A stretch of 64,000 bases of DNA, from NCBI RefSeq assembly GCF_036226665.1, contig NZ_CP109007.1, forward strand, positions 7,936,001-8,000,000. The letters run 5' to 3'. Both the position numbers and the translations under genes were made by a program. Position 1 is the stretch's first letter. The number at the start of each line of letters is the position of its first letter. The notes under the pieces were generated by a model that searched no databases, was not told the DNA's origin, and saw nothing but the letters and a program-made list of their open reading frames with translations. Positions 26,111-35,555 of this stretch are shown one piece after another. Source of the stretch: Streptomyces sp. NBC_00691. GTDB lineage: Bacteria > Actinomycetota > Actinomycetes > Streptomycetales > Streptomycetaceae.

Positions 26111-27070
26111 GTGCCGCCCACTCCTCGCCTCCACCGCGTCGCCGTCCTCGTACTCGAAGGGGCGAAGCCGCTCGACGTCGGCATCCCCGCACAGGTCTTC
26201 ACGACCCGCGCGAGCATGCCGTACGAGGTGCGGGTGTGCGGTGCGGAACCCGGTCTGGTCGCCGGGGGCGACGGCCTCTCCTACGCCGTCGCCCACGGCC
26301 TCGACACGCTCGCCTGGGCCGACATCGTGTTCGTCCCCGGCTACCGCTTCCCCGACCGCGAGGACCCGCCGCGCGGGGTGGTCGACGCGCTGATCGAGGC
26401 CCACGACCGGGGCGCCCGTCTCGCCGCCATCTCCACGGGCGCCTTCGCGCTCGCCGCGACCGGGCTGCTCGACGGCAAACGGGCCACCACCCACTGGCAC
26501 TACACCCAGGCCCTCGCGGCGAAACGCCCCCTCGTCCACGTCGACGAGAACGTCCTCTTCGTCGACGAGGGGAGCGTCCTCACCTCCGCCGGCGCGGCCT
26601 CCGGCATCGACCTGTGCCTGCACATCCTGCGCGGCGACCTCGGCGTGGCCGCCGCGAACCACGCCGCCCGACGCCTGGTCGCCGCCCCCTACCGCAGCGG
26701 CGGCCAGGCGCAGTACGTGCCGCGCAGCCTGCCCGAGCCGCTCGGAGAACGGTTCGCCGCCACCCGAGAATGGGCCCTGCACCGGCTCGGCGAGCCGCTC
26801 ACCCTCGACGTCCTCGCCCACCACGCGGCGGTCTCCGCCCGCACCTTCTCCCGGCGCTTCGTCGAGGACACCGGGTACACCCCCATGCAGTGGGTGATGC
26901 GCGCCCGCGTCGACCTCGCGCGGGAACTCCTGGAGCGCTCGGAGCGGAGCGTCGAACAGATCGCGGCCGACGTGGGCCTCGGCACCGGAGCCAATCTGCG
27001 CCTGCACTTCCAGCGCATCCTCGGCACCACGCCGAGCGAGTACCGGCGCACCTTCACCAAGGGCGAGTAG
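26111..27070 (+). CDS. GlxA/AraC-type regulator with a DJ-1/PfpI domain
   Basis: 319 aa from GTG 26111. Residues ~8-190 are a DJ-1/PfpI (amidotransferase-like) domain beginning VAVLVLEGAKPLDVGIPAQVF. The usual nucleophile Cys of the elbow is absent: the segment reads AAISTGAFALAATGLLDGK, so it is a ligand-sensing pseudo-enzyme. Residues ~215-315 hold an AraC domain with two helix-turn-helix units (DVLAHHAAVSARTFSRRF and SVEQIAADVGLGTGANLRLHF). It lies 114 bases upstream of gap in the same direction, but a functional link is not established. Confidence 0.9.
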   Translation: MPPTPRLHRVAVLVLEGAKPLDVGIPAQVFTTRASMPYEVRVCGAEPGLVAGGDGLSYAVAHGLDTLAWADIVFVPGYRFPDREDPPRGVVDALIEAHDRGARLAAISTGAFALAATGLLDGKRATTHWHYTQALAAKRPLVHVDENVLFVDEGSVLTSAGAASGIDLCLHILRGDLGVAAANHAARRLVAAPYRSGGQAQYVPRSLPEPLGERFAATREWALHRLGEPLTLDVLAHHAAVSARTFSRRFVEDTGYTPMQWVMRARVDLARELLERSERSVEQIAADVGLGTGANLRLHFQRILGTTPSEYRRTFTKGE

Positions 27071-27184
27071 ACGCCTCGCCGAGCCTTGGCGCGATCCTTG
27101 CGGACCGTGGCGATCTCGCCTCTGTCAGGACCGTTCCCGGCGAGCGAACCTGGTGGCGACGCAGAAGTTGAAGGGACACCATTC

Positions 27185-28180
27185 ATGACTCGCATCGCCA
27201 TCAACGGATTCGGCCGCATCGGACGCAACGTGCTCCGTGCCCTGCTCGAGCGCGACACCGACCTCGAGATCGTGGCCGTGAACGACCTGACGGAGCCGAA
27301 GGCCCTCGCGCGACTGCTCGCCTTCGACTCGACCTCGGGCCGCCTCGGCCGTCCCGTGAGCGTCGACGGCGACACCCTCGTCGTCGACGGCCGCCGCATC
27401 AAGGTCCTCGCCGAGCGCGAGCCGGCGCAGCTTCCCTGGGCCGAGCTCGGCGTCGAGATCGTCCTCGAGGCCACCGGCCGGTTCACCAACGCCAAGGCCG
27501 CCCGCGCCCACATCGACGCCGGTGCCAAGCGCGTCCTCGTCAGCGCCCCCGCCGACGGTGCCGACGTGACCCTCGCGTATGGCGTCAACACCGACGCGTA
27601 CGACGCCGACCTGCACACCATCGTCTCGAACGCCTCGTGCACGACGAACGCGCTCGCGCCGCTCGCCAAGGTCCTCGACGACCTGGCCGGCATCGAGCAC
27701 GGCTTCATGACGACGGTGCACGCCTACACGCAGGAGCAGAACCTGCAGGACGGCCCGCACCGCGACCCGCGTCGCGCCCGCGCCGCCGGCGTCAACATCG
27801 TTCCGACCTCGACGGGTGCCGCCAAGGCGATCGGCCACGTGCTGCCGAACCTGGACGGCAAGCTGTCGGGCGACTCGATCCGCGTTCCGGTTCCGGTCGG
27901 CTCGATCGTCGAGCTCAACACGACCGTCGCCCGCGACGTGACCCGTGAGGACGTCCTCGAGGCGTACCGCACCGCCGCCGCCGGTCCGCTCGCCGGTGTC
28001 CTGGAGTACTCGGAGGACGCCCTGGTCTCCTCCGACATCACGGGCAACCCGGCCTCGTCGATCTTCGACTCGGAGCTCACCCGCGTCGAGGGCCGCCACA
28101 TCAAGGTCGTCGCCTGGTACGACAACGAGTGGGGCTTCTCGAACCGCGTGATCGACACGCTCCAGCTGCTGGCCCGCTGA
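27185..28180 (+). CDS. gap: Glyceraldehyde-3-phosphate dehydrogenase
   Basis: 331 aa, full length. The NAD-binding start is INGFGRIGRNVLRAL, the catalytic thiol is Cys152 in SNASCTTN with its His partner in TTVHAYTQEQ, and WYDNEWGFSNR is at the C-terminus. It oxidises glyceraldehyde-3-phosphate to 1,3-bisphosphoglycerate with NAD. It is solitary rather than in a gap-pgk-tpi operon, so it is likely a second gap copy of the chromosome. A strong hairpin follows the stop. Confidence 0.97.
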   Translation: MTRIAINGFGRIGRNVLRALLERDTDLEIVAVNDLTEPKALARLLAFDSTSGRLGRPVSVDGDTLVVDGRRIKVLAEREPAQLPWAELGVEIVLEATGRFTNAKAARAHIDAGAKRVLVSAPADGADVTLAYGVNTDAYDADLHTIVSNASCTTNALAPLAKVLDDLAGIEHGFMTTVHAYTQEQNLQDGPHRDPRRARAAGVNIVPTSTGAAKAIGHVLPNLDGKLSGDSIRVPVPVGSIVELNTTVARDVTREDVLEAYRTAAAGPLAGVLEYSEDALVSSDITGNPASSIFDSELTRVEGRHIKVVAWYDNEWGFSNRVIDTLQLLAR

Positions 28181-28211
28181 CCCCGGACGCCACCGCGCAG
28201 CACCGCCACCA

Positions 28212-28254
28212 CACGTCGCCCCCGCCGAACCACGGATTCGGCGGGGGCGACGTG
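28212..28254 (+). terminator. Hairpin terminator after gap
   Basis: CACGTCGCCCCCGCCGAA (28212-28229) pairs perfectly with TTCGGCGGGGGCGACGTG (28237-28254) around a 7-base loop, starting 32 bases after the stop. Confidence 0.88.
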
Positions 28255-28389
28255 CGTGCTGGGCAGATGCCCAAGGGGGTGGCGCGAGGTCTGGGCTCCT
28301 GCGGACAGACACCCGCCCCGGCACGCTCGATCATGGCCTGGTCACGCTTGCGAGGACGCGCAACGTGCGGGATCCGTAGAGGAGTTCGT

Positions 28390-29265
28390 ATGCCAGGGAG
28401 AACGAGCCGTGTGTTCGGCGGTCTGCTGCTCGCCGCCGTGATGGCCGTGTGCACCGCGCCGGGCACGGCCGGTGCCGCCGCCGAGGCGGGGACCGCGGGC
28501 AGCATTCCGTCCGTCGGCACCGACTGGGGCCGCACGGGGCCGTACGAGGTGGACGTCGACATCGAGGCGGTGCACACCTTCTACTACCCCCGGACCATGG
28601 GGCGGTCGGGCGAGCGCCACCCGGTCGTCATCTGGGGCAACGGTACGGGGGCGGTGCCCGGCGTCTACAGCTCGCTGCTGCGGCACTGGGCGAGCCAGGG
28701 CTTCATCGTCGCCGCCGCCAACACCCCCACGTCGAACTTCGCGATCAGCATGCGCGCCGGGATCGACGTCCTGGAGCACCGTGACGCCGACAGTTCCAGC
28801 AAGTTCCACAACAAGGTCGACCTCGACCACATCGCCTCCGCCGGTCACTCGCAGGGCGGAGCCGCCGCCGTCAACGCGGCCGTCGACCCTCGGGTCGACA
28901 CGGCGATCCCGATCCAGCCCGGTCCGCTGACCGACCCGGATCTGATGGACGAGCCCGTCTTCTACCTGGCCGGCCAGCGTGACCTGACGGTGTGGCCGGC
29001 CCTGGTGAAGGCCCTGTACCGGGACACCGACCACGCCCCCGCCGTGTACGGCGAGGTCCGCGGTGCCGGGCACCTCAGCTCCATCGGCGACGGTGGGGAC
29101 TTCCGGGCCCCGACCACCGCCTGGCTGCGCTACTGGCTGCTCGGCGACGAGAACGCGCGGGGGATGTTCTTCGGTCCGGGGTGCGGCTACTGCGTCGACA
29201 GTGACCTGTGGTCCGGTTGGGATCGCAACGCCCAGGCCCTGCGGATTCCCGGGCCGGTCGCCTGA
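28390..29265 (+). CDS. Secreted alpha/beta hydrolase, cutinase/polyesterase-like
   Basis: 291 aa. A signal peptide (residues 1-~30, ending in GTAGAAA) is followed by an alpha/beta hydrolase with nucleophile Ser154 in SAGHSQGGAAA, acid Asp in YLAGQRDLTVWP and His in RGAGHLSSIGDGG. The oxyanion region is VIWGNGTGAVPGVYSSLLRHWASQG. The order matches extracellular lipase/cutinase-type enzymes (chlorophyllase- and PETase-related). A C-terminal Cys pair, GPGCGYCVDS, probably forms a disulfide. AGAGGAG precedes ATG 28390. Likely substrate is an ester polymer or lipid; not provable from sequence. Confidence 0.85.
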   Translation: MPGRTSRVFGGLLLAAVMAVCTAPGTAGAAAEAGTAGSIPSVGTDWGRTGPYEVDVDIEAVHTFYYPRTMGRSGERHPVVIWGNGTGAVPGVYSSLLRHWASQGFIVAAANTPTSNFAISMRAGIDVLEHRDADSSSKFHNKVDLDHIASAGHSQGGAAAVNAAVDPRVDTAIPIQPGPLTDPDLMDEPVFYLAGQRDLTVWPALVKALYRDTDHAPAVYGEVRGAGHLSSIGDGGDFRAPTTAWLRYWLLGDENARGMFFGPGCGYCVDSDLWSGWDRNAQALRIPGPVA

Positions 29266-29292
29266 CGGCGGCTGCTCCGCACCGGCGACCGC

Positions 29293-29331
29293 TTCCGGGA
29301 CGGCCCCTCGGTGAGGGCGACCGTCCCGGAA
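29293..29331. terminator. Hairpin between the secreted hydrolase and the convergent membrane-protein gene
   Basis: TTCCGGGACGG (29293-29303) pairs with CCGTCCCGGAA (29321-29331). The interior CCCTC...GAGGG can extend the stem. It lies 28 and 19 bases from the two convergent stops and may serve both. Confidence 0.8.
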
Positions 29332-29349
29332 CCGGGTCGCTCCCCGGTC

Positions 29350-29904
29350 TCAGCGGCGTGCGGCCCGCAGCAGCAGGACGGCGCCGAGGAGCGGGACGAC
29401 CAGCGAGAACACGAGCATCAGCAGGAGCTCCACGATCCCGATCCGGGACGCGTCCCCGAGCAGTACGCCCAGGAGGACGGCGACCGGCACCGCCACGCCC
29501 GCTGCGGTCCCCAGGGCCTTCTGGCGGCCGGTCCACCGCGGTGCGCCCCAGAGCAGCACCAGGGCGGCGATCAGTACGACGGCCCCGACCCACGGGTTGA
29601 GCAGCAGGAGCACTCCCGAGGCTCCCAGCAGGATCGCGGTCAGCCTGACCTTTCCGGCTCCGGACACGGGCGCCCGTCCGGCCGGGGCCTCCTCGGCGAG
29701 CGCGGAGGCGGCCACGGTACGGGGCTCGCCGAGCCCGGCGAGGACGGCGCGGACCTGGTCGTCGCCCTCCGCGCCGCTGACCTCGATGTGCTCGCGGAGG
29801 TCCGCGAGGAGTTCGGCCCGGCGCTCGGCGGGCAGCTCCGCCGTCTCGCGTGCGACGGCGTCGAGGTAGGTGGCGACGAGCGGGTGCTGGTCGGTGGCGT
29901 TCAT
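29350..29904 (-). CDS. HAAS-type membrane protein, partner of the PadR regulator
   Basis: 184 aa. A soluble helical N-terminus (VATYLDAVARETAELPAERRAELLADLREHIEVS, about residues 10-43) is the HAAS signalling-domain pattern. Four hydrophobic segments follow, for example VRLTAILLGASGVLLLLNPW, VGAVVLIAALVLLWGA and LLLMLVFSLVVPLLGAVLLL. Such proteins are typically encoded with PadR regulators and transmit or respond to envelope state. The ATG at 29904 overlaps the padR stop (ATGA), so the two are translationally coupled. Confidence 0.85.
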   Translation of the reverse strand: MNATDQHPLVATYLDAVARETAELPAERRAELLADLREHIEVSGAEGDDQVRAVLAGLGEPRTVAASALAEEAPAGRAPVSGAGKVRLTAILLGASGVLLLLNPWVGAVVLIAALVLLWGAPRWTGRQKALGTAAGVAVPVAVLLGVLLGDASRIGIVELLLMLVFSLVVPLLGAVLLLRAARR

Positions 29905-30254
29905 GCGGAATCCCCCTGTGGGTCGGTGAGGAAGTGATCGACGGCGTCCCTGAACAGCGGCCAAGCCTGGGCGAACTCGGCGAGGGAGGCCCGGCCGACG
30001 CCCGTCAGCGTGTAGTAGCGGCGCGGCGGTCCGCTGGGGGAGTCGCGCAGCTCGGTCGCGACGAGCCCTTCGCGGCGCAGGCGTGACAGCAGGGGGTAGA
30101 TCGTGCCCTGACTGGTGGTCATCACGCTGACCGCGGAGAGTTCGGCGACGAGCTCGACGCCGTACTTCGGCTCGTCCCTGAGCAGCGCGAGGACGCAGTA
30201 CTCCAGCACTCCCTTGCGGAGCTGGCTGGGGACCCTGTCGCCCGCCTCGTTCAT
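29901..30254 (-). CDS. PadR-family transcriptional regulator
   Basis: 117 aa from ATG 30254 (MNEAGDRVPSQLRKGVLEYCVLALL). The winged helix carries DEPKYGVELVAELSAVSVMTTSQGTIYPLLSRLRREGLV, the PadR 'GTIYPLLxRL' signature, and RRYYTLTGVGRASLAEF follows. Two other in-frame starts exist: ATG 30272 and TTG 30281. The TTG has GGAG five bases away, and the shorter form looks leaderless, so the start is open. The leader around 30268-30281 contains the repeat ATGCAATGCA, a likely PadR autoregulatory site. Co-transcribed with the HAAS membrane protein. Confidence 0.85.
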   Translation of the reverse strand: MNEAGDRVPSQLRKGVLEYCVLALLRDEPKYGVELVAELSAVSVMTTSQGTIYPLLSRLRREGLVATELRDSPSGPPRRYYTLTGVGRASLAEFAQAWPLFRDAVDHFLTDPQGDSA

Positions 30255-30308
30255 TGCGTTACCAGGAACCATGCAATGCAAGATAGCTCCGGACGGTGAT
30301 CATGACAA

Positions 30309-30346
30309 GCCCGGCCCCCGGGGAGGTCTCCCCCCGGGGGCCGGGC
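30309..30346 (-). terminator. Hairpin terminator of the GH30-GH3 operon
   Basis: GCCCGGCCCCCGGGG (30309-30323) pairs with CCCCGGGGGCCGGGC (30332-30346) around an 8-base loop. It lies just beyond the GH3 stop on the minus strand and separates it from the padR message. Confidence 0.85.
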
Positions 30347-30365
30347 CCTGCTGGTGCTCGTTCCG

Positions 30366-33300
30366 TCAGCCCGCGGCCCGGTACGCCTCGGTCAGCTTCC
30401 CGACCGCGCCCGCGAGATCCCCCGTGAGCAGCAGATGGTCCGCGTCGGCGAACGGCTTCGCCGATGCCTCGGCGATGTTCTGGCCGATCCTCTTCTGCGT
30501 GATCTGCCGCGCCACCGCGACGAGCTTGCGCCCCTCGGGGGAGTCGCCCCGGCCGATCGTCTGGAGTGCCTTGGCCGCGACCCGGAGCGCCCGCAGCGCG
30601 GGCTCCCCGCCGGACGGCGGCGGGGTGAGGGTGGTCAGCCCCCAACCGTAGGGGTACTGCGGGTCGTAGCCGCTGTCACCGACGTTGAGGGGCAGCTGGG
30701 CCTCCGACTTCGGCCAGGTCACCGGCAGCTGTCCGGTGAACGGCCGCCTGCCGTAGAGGACGTCGGCGACGCCGTCGCCCTCCGTGCCCGGCAGCCAGGA
30801 CGCGACCAGGGCGTCGATGGCCGGCAGCCGGTCGCCGAGGAGCTGCGGGCGGCCCGACACGACCAGGACCGCGCACGGCATCGCCGCGCAGACCTTGTCG
30901 ACCGCGGCCTTGTCGGCGGCCGTCAGCTCGAGGTCGTTGCCGTTGCCCACGTCGCCGAACCCCTCGGCGTACGGGGTCTCGCCGACCACCACCACACCGA
31001 CGTCGTAGCCGTCGGTCGGCGCGGAGGCGTCCTTCGACCAGCCGATCTCGGTCCCCGGCGCGGCCTTCCGCATTCCTTCGAGGATCGTCGTACCGGTCGT
31101 CGTACGTCCGGAGGAGCCCTGCCAGCTGATGGTCCAGCCGCCGGCCTGGTTGCCGAGGTCGTCGGCGTTCGAACCGGCCACGTACACCTTCTGGGAAGGT
31201 TTCAGCGGCAGGACGGAGCCCTCGTTCCTGAGGAGCACCTGCGACTTCGCCACGGCTTCCCGTGCCACCGCGCGGTGCTCGGCCGAGCCGATCGACGGCA
31301 GGTTCGTGGTGTCCGCGTACGGCTTCTCGAAGAGACCGAGGCGGAACTTCTGGGTCAGGACGCGGGCCACCGCGTCGTCGATCCGCGCGGTGGGGATCCG
31401 GCCGGCGCCGACCTCGGAGGTGAGGGTCCGGGTGAACTCCTGGTAGTTCGTCGGCACCATGATCATGTCGAGGCCGGCGTTGATCGAGGTGCGCACATCG
31501 CTGGGGTAGTCGCCGGGGATCTGGTCGATGGCCTGCCAGTCGCTGATCACGAATCCCTCGAACCCCATGCGGTCCTTGAGGACGCCGTTGATCATCTCGG
31601 CGTTGGCGTGCATCTTCACCGGACCCTGCTCGTCCCCGAGGACGTCGAGCGAGGAGTACGAGGGCATGACGGTGCCCGTGCCGCGTTCGACCGCCTCCGC
31701 GAACGGCGCCAGGTGCACGGCCTCCAGCTCCGCGCGGGTCACCTTGGTGACGCCCTGGTCGGTCGTGTACGAACCGGTCGTCGAGGAGCCGAACGCGGTC
31801 CCGCCGTCGCCGACGAAGTGCTTGGCGCTGGTGAGGACCTTGTCGTTGCGGTCGAGGTCCTTGCCGTTCCGCGCGCCCTGCATGCCGTTGATGACGGTCT
31901 CCATCGCGGTGACCAGCGCCGGGTCCTCGCCGAAGGCCTCGTAGGAACGGCCCCAGCGCTCGTCGCGGGTCACGCAGAGGCAGGGGGCGAAGTCCCAGGG
32001 GACGCCGGTCGCCCGTACCTCCTTCGCGGTCACCGCGCCGGTCCGCGCGGCCAGCTCCGGGTCACGGCCCGCGCCGATGCCGATGTTGTGCGGCATGATC
32101 GTCGCGCCGATGACGTTGTTGTGCCCGTGCACCGCGTCCACGCCGTAGATCAGCGGGATCTGGTGGCGGGTCGCCTGCGCGCGCAGCTGGTACGCGTCGA
32201 CCATCGCCGCCCAGGCCGCGGGCGTGTTGGGCGTGGGGACCGAGCCGCCGCCGGAGAGCAGGGACCCGAGTGCGTATCCGGCGATGTCGCCCGGGGCCCG
32301 CAGCGCGTTGCGCTCGGCCTGTGTCATCTGGCCGACCTTCTCCGCCAGGGACATCCGGGAGAGCAGATCGGCTACCCGCTTCCGTACCGGCAGCCTGGTG
32401 TCGAGGTACGGCAGGCCGTGCGCGTTCACCACGACCAGCGGGTTCTCCGCGGGCGCCTTGGCGCCGTCGACCGTGAGCCGCAGCGGAATCGTCTCGGCGG
32501 CCTCGGCCGCACCGTCCTCGAGGGTCTGCACGGCGATCGAGCGGGTCGTACCGGAGGGCGTCCCCGCGGGGAACACGACGCTGCCCGTGACCGGCCGGTA
32601 GTCCTTCCCCGGCTCGGCCCCTCCCGGTTCGGAGCCGCCGCTCTCCGTCGTGTAGGCGACGGTGACGGGCTCGCCGGTCGGCCCGGAGCCGGTGGTGGCC
32701 ACCGACACGTCGACCGTGGCGGTGCCGCCCTCGTCGACGGGGTGCACGACGGACCTCGTGACCACCTTGGTGTTCAGGGCGGGCTCCGCCGTGCCGTACA
32801 GCTCGACGCCGTCCAGGGCGAACGCCCCCGGTCCGCCGGTCGGGAGCGTGACCGCGTACCCCCACATCCGGTCGAGCCCGAGCACCTGGTCGATGCCGCC
32901 GACGGGCTGGTAGTCGGTCCGGTACTGGAACTCCGCGAACGGGATCTCGACGAGGTGCCAGCCCTCCCAGTCGTCGGTGAAGGAGGTCGTCCACAGCTCG
33001 GAAGCCTCGCCGTTCGCCCCGCCGTCCTTGAGCTCCAGGGCGATCCGCTTGCCCGAGCCGGGCGGCAGGGGCGCCGTGTTCTGGCCGTACCACCAGAACC
33101 GGATGCCCTTGTACGCGGTCCAGTCGTGCGCCGGCCGGTCGAAGGCGAAGTCGTGGGTGAAGCCGCCCCAGCCGCTGATGTCGTAGCGGCCTTCGAGGAC
33201 CTTGCCGCCCTCGGGGGCGTCGGCGCGTTCCCTCAGTTCGAGGGTGGGGTGCGACTCGGTGGCGTTGCCCCAGGTGAACAGACCTTCCGCGGGCGGTGAC

Positions 33301-33455
33301 GCGAAGGGGACCTCGCCTTCGAACCGGTCGACGGCCCGGGGCGCGGGTTCCTGGGCGGCGGCGCTCGGGAGGCCGCCGGTGAGCAGACCGGTGAGGACGG
33401 CCGTCGCGGCGACGACGGCGGCGCTCACCGTTCTGCGGGGACGTGCGGGTGGCAT
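30366..33455 (-). CDS. Secreted multidomain GH3 beta-glucosidase
   Basis: 1029 aa. A signal peptide (to about residue 35) is followed by a CBM11-like beta-sandwich (about 40-215; FEGEVPFASPPAEGLFTW and WTAYKGIRFWWYGQN) and a Calx-beta-like domain (about 225-335; VDEGGTATVDVSVATTGSG). The GH3 N- and C-domains come last. Asp639 in GFVISDWQAID is the expected nucleophile. Other GH3 markers are YGVDAVHGHNNV and SAKHFVGDGGT. It releases glucose or oligosaccharides from beta-glucans outside the cell. AAGGAG precedes ATG 33455. It lies 72 bases downstream of the GH30 gene in the same direction, probably one operon. Confidence 0.92.
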   Translation of the reverse strand: MPPARPRRTVSAAVVAATAVLTGLLTGGLPSAAAQEPAPRAVDRFEGEVPFASPPAEGLFTWGNATESHPTLELRERADAPEGGKVLEGRYDISGWGGFTHDFAFDRPAHDWTAYKGIRFWWYGQNTAPLPPGSGKRIALELKDGGANGEASELWTTSFTDDWEGWHLVEIPFAEFQYRTDYQPVGGIDQVLGLDRMWGYAVTLPTGGPGAFALDGVELYGTAEPALNTKVVTRSVVHPVDEGGTATVDVSVATTGSGPTGEPVTVAYTTESGGSEPGGAEPGKDYRPVTGSVVFPAGTPSGTTRSIAVQTLEDGAAEAAETIPLRLTVDGAKAPAENPLVVVNAHGLPYLDTRLPVRKRVADLLSRMSLAEKVGQMTQAERNALRAPGDIAGYALGSLLSGGGSVPTPNTPAAWAAMVDAYQLRAQATRHQIPLIYGVDAVHGHNNVIGATIMPHNIGIGAGRDPELAARTGAVTAKEVRATGVPWDFAPCLCVTRDERWGRSYEAFGEDPALVTAMETVINGMQGARNGKDLDRNDKVLTSAKHFVGDGGTAFGSSTTGSYTTDQGVTKVTRAELEAVHLAPFAEAVERGTGTVMPSYSSLDVLGDEQGPVKMHANAEMINGVLKDRMGFEGFVISDWQAIDQIPGDYPSDVRTSINAGLDMIMVPTNYQEFTRTLTSEVGAGRIPTARIDDAVARVLTQKFRLGLFEKPYADTTNLPSIGSAEHRAVAREAVAKSQVLLRNEGSVLPLKPSQKVYVAGSNADDLGNQAGGWTISWQGSSGRTTTGTTILEGMRKAAPGTEIGWSKDASAPTDGYDVGVVVVGETPYAEGFGDVGNGNDLELTAADKAAVDKVCAAMPCAVLVVSGRPQLLGDRLPAIDALVASWLPGTEGDGVADVLYGRRPFTGQLPVTWPKSEAQLPLNVGDSGYDPQYPYGWGLTTLTPPPSGGEPALRALRVAAKALQTIGRGDSPEGRKLVAVARQITQKRIGQNIAEASAKPFADADHLLLTGDLAGAVGKLTEAYRAAG

Positions 33456-33527
33456 GCGGGCTCCTTGAAGGGCCTGTGCGGCGGCCCTTGACGGGGGAGG
33501 GGGACGGTGACGGGACGGAGGCGGGGG

Positions 33528-35492
33528 TCAGGCCGCGTTGTGGGTCCACTTCTGGTTGGCCCCGCCGGTGCAGGTCCAGATCTGCGCACGGGTCCCGTCG
33601 GCGGAGGAGTTGCCGGTGATGTCCAGGCACTTGTTCGCGCCGGTGTTGACCACGTCGTGCGTGGTGGCGTTGTACGTCCAGCGCTGAGCGGCGGTGCCGT
33701 TGCAGTTGTACAGCTGGACCTGGGCGCCGTCGGCCGTCGAACCGCCGGTGACGTCGAGGCACTTGCCGAGCGCCCGGACACTGCCGTCGGCGGCGAGCGT
33801 CCAGCGCTGCGCCTCGGTCCCGTTGCAGCCGTACAGCTGGACGGCGGTGCCGTCGGCGGAGGCGCCGCCGGCCACGTCCAGGCACTTGCCCGCCAGGCCG
33901 GTCAGCGTGCCGGCGCCGGTCCCGCCACCGCCCGTCGTCCCCGACCAGGTGAAGGTCGCGGTGGTGCGGGCGGGCAGGGTGTACGTGAAGGACTGGCTGC
34001 CCCAGTCGACCCGGACGGACTGGGCGGAGGTGCCGCCGTTGTGGGCGATGAGCGCCTTGGAGCCGTCCGTGTTGCGCCAGGCAACGTTCTGGACCGTGCT
34101 GTTCGCGGTGGAGGCGATGCGGTACGCGCCCGGCCTGACGAACTTGGTGAGGTGGCCCGTCGTGTAGTACTCGACCGTGTAGTCGACCTGTCCGGCGCGG
34201 GCGCCGCCCTCCTGCACGGTGATGAGACCGGTGCAGGTGCCGCAGCCGCCGTTGTGCGGGCCCATGTTCTGGTTGAGCCCGAGGCTCCACTTGACCAGGC
34301 TGCCGCTCCAGTTTCGGGCATAGTCGACGATGTCGCTCATGTCCTCGTTGTGCTGGTTCCCGATCCAGGTGCCGCCCGAGTGCTCGGTGCTGAACTGCTT
34401 CACCGACGGGTACTGGTTGTGGACCTGGGTGCCCACGGCCGGGTCGCCGGCATAGCCGTGCCAGGCGATGCCGCCGAACAGCGGGTCGTTGCGCACGCCC
34501 GCGTCGTTGAGGATCCCGGCGCCGAAGGCGGCGTAGTCGCCGTAGTTCCAGTCGTGGACGAGGACCTTGGTGGTGATGCCCGCGGCCCGGAAGGCGGGGT
34601 AGACGTGGTTCTTGGTGAACTCGACGAGCCCGGCCGGGTTCCAGCTCATGCCCGGGTAGTTCATGGCGGTCGGGTTGCCGGCCTGGCAGCAGTTCGGCTC
34701 GTTCTGCACGGAGAGGTAGTCGACCTTCACCCCGGCGGCCTGGTAGCTCTGCACGTACTTCACCAGGTACTGGGCGTACAGCGGGTAGTACTCCGCCTTG
34801 AGCCAGCCCATCTGGTCCATCCGGCCGTTGTCCTTCATCCAGCCCGGCGCGCTCCAGGGCACGCCCATGACCCGGAGGGCGGGGTTCAGCTGTTCGGCCT
34901 GCGCGGTCAGCAGCCGGACGTCGGTGTCGTAGCCGTTGGCGCCGAAGTCGCCGAGGTCGCAGCAGGTGTCGTCGAGGGACACGTTGCCGGGGCGGGAGAG
35001 GTCCGAGGCGCCGATGGGGTTGCGCACGAAGGACAGTCCGATGCCCTCGGTCGGCGAGAACAGCTTGCGCATCACGGCGTCACGAGTGGCGGCGCTGACG
35101 GCGCCGCCTCGCAGCAGATGGGCGGTGGTGTCCGTGATCGACGCGCCCCCGCCCTCGAACTGCTGGTACGTGGTGTTCTCGTCGACGGTGATCGTGTGGT
35201 TCGCCGAGCCGCCGGCCGGGCCGAACGCGAGGGGTGTCTGCGGGGCGAGACCGCGTGTGACGGTACGGCCGCCGGAGTCGGAGGTCGTGGTGAGCCAGAC
35301 GTCGACCCGCTCGCCCGCGGCCTGGGCGGTGCCGGGTCCGGTGAGGACCAGGCTGCCGGCGACCAGGGCGCCGGCGGTCAGCGCGGTGAGCGGCCGGAGG
35401 CGGCCGGTGCGGAGTCCGGCAGCCGCCCGACGCTCTCGTCTCACCGCTCCGCGCCGGAGGAACGTGCGTACACGTAAAAGTGTGTTATGCAC
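33528..35492 (-). CDS. Secreted GH30 glycosidase with C-terminal ricin-type CBM13
   Basis: 654 aa from GTG 35492. A long, Arg-rich signal peptide ends in GTAQAAGE. A GH30 (beta/alpha)8 plus beta domain follows, with FEGGGASITDTTAHLL at the start, Glu265 in SVQNEPNCC as acid/base and Glu370 in FSTEHSGGTW as nucleophile. A Gly/Thr linker leads to a beta-trefoil with QRWTL, QRWTY and QKWTH repeats (CBM13). Several GH30 enzymes of this shape are beta-1,6-glucanases or glucosylceramidases; fungal-wall beta-1,6-glucan is a plausible substrate given its neighbours. It is first gene of the operon with GH3 and is divergent from LacI. Confidence 0.92.
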   Translation of the reverse strand: MHNTLLRVRTFLRRGAVRRERRAAAGLRTGRLRPLTALTAGALVAGSLVLTGPGTAQAAGERVDVWLTTTSDSGGRTVTRGLAPQTPLAFGPAGGSANHTITVDENTTYQQFEGGGASITDTTAHLLRGGAVSAATRDAVMRKLFSPTEGIGLSFVRNPIGASDLSRPGNVSLDDTCCDLGDFGANGYDTDVRLLTAQAEQLNPALRVMGVPWSAPGWMKDNGRMDQMGWLKAEYYPLYAQYLVKYVQSYQAAGVKVDYLSVQNEPNCCQAGNPTAMNYPGMSWNPAGLVEFTKNHVYPAFRAAGITTKVLVHDWNYGDYAAFGAGILNDAGVRNDPLFGGIAWHGYAGDPAVGTQVHNQYPSVKQFSTEHSGGTWIGNQHNEDMSDIVDYARNWSGSLVKWSLGLNQNMGPHNGGCGTCTGLITVQEGGARAGQVDYTVEYYTTGHLTKFVRPGAYRIASTANSTVQNVAWRNTDGSKALIAHNGGTSAQSVRVDWGSQSFTYTLPARTTATFTWSGTTGGGGTGAGTLTGLAGKCLDVAGGASADGTAVQLYGCNGTEAQRWTLAADGSVRALGKCLDVTGGSTADGAQVQLYNCNGTAAQRWTYNATTHDVVNTGANKCLDITGNSSADGTRAQIWTCTGGANQKWTHNAA

Positions 35493-35555
35493 CTGACAAT
35501 CCTTTCGCCGTCTCGCGCCAACGGGCAACACCGGTAAGGCTTTTATCAAGTCCTG

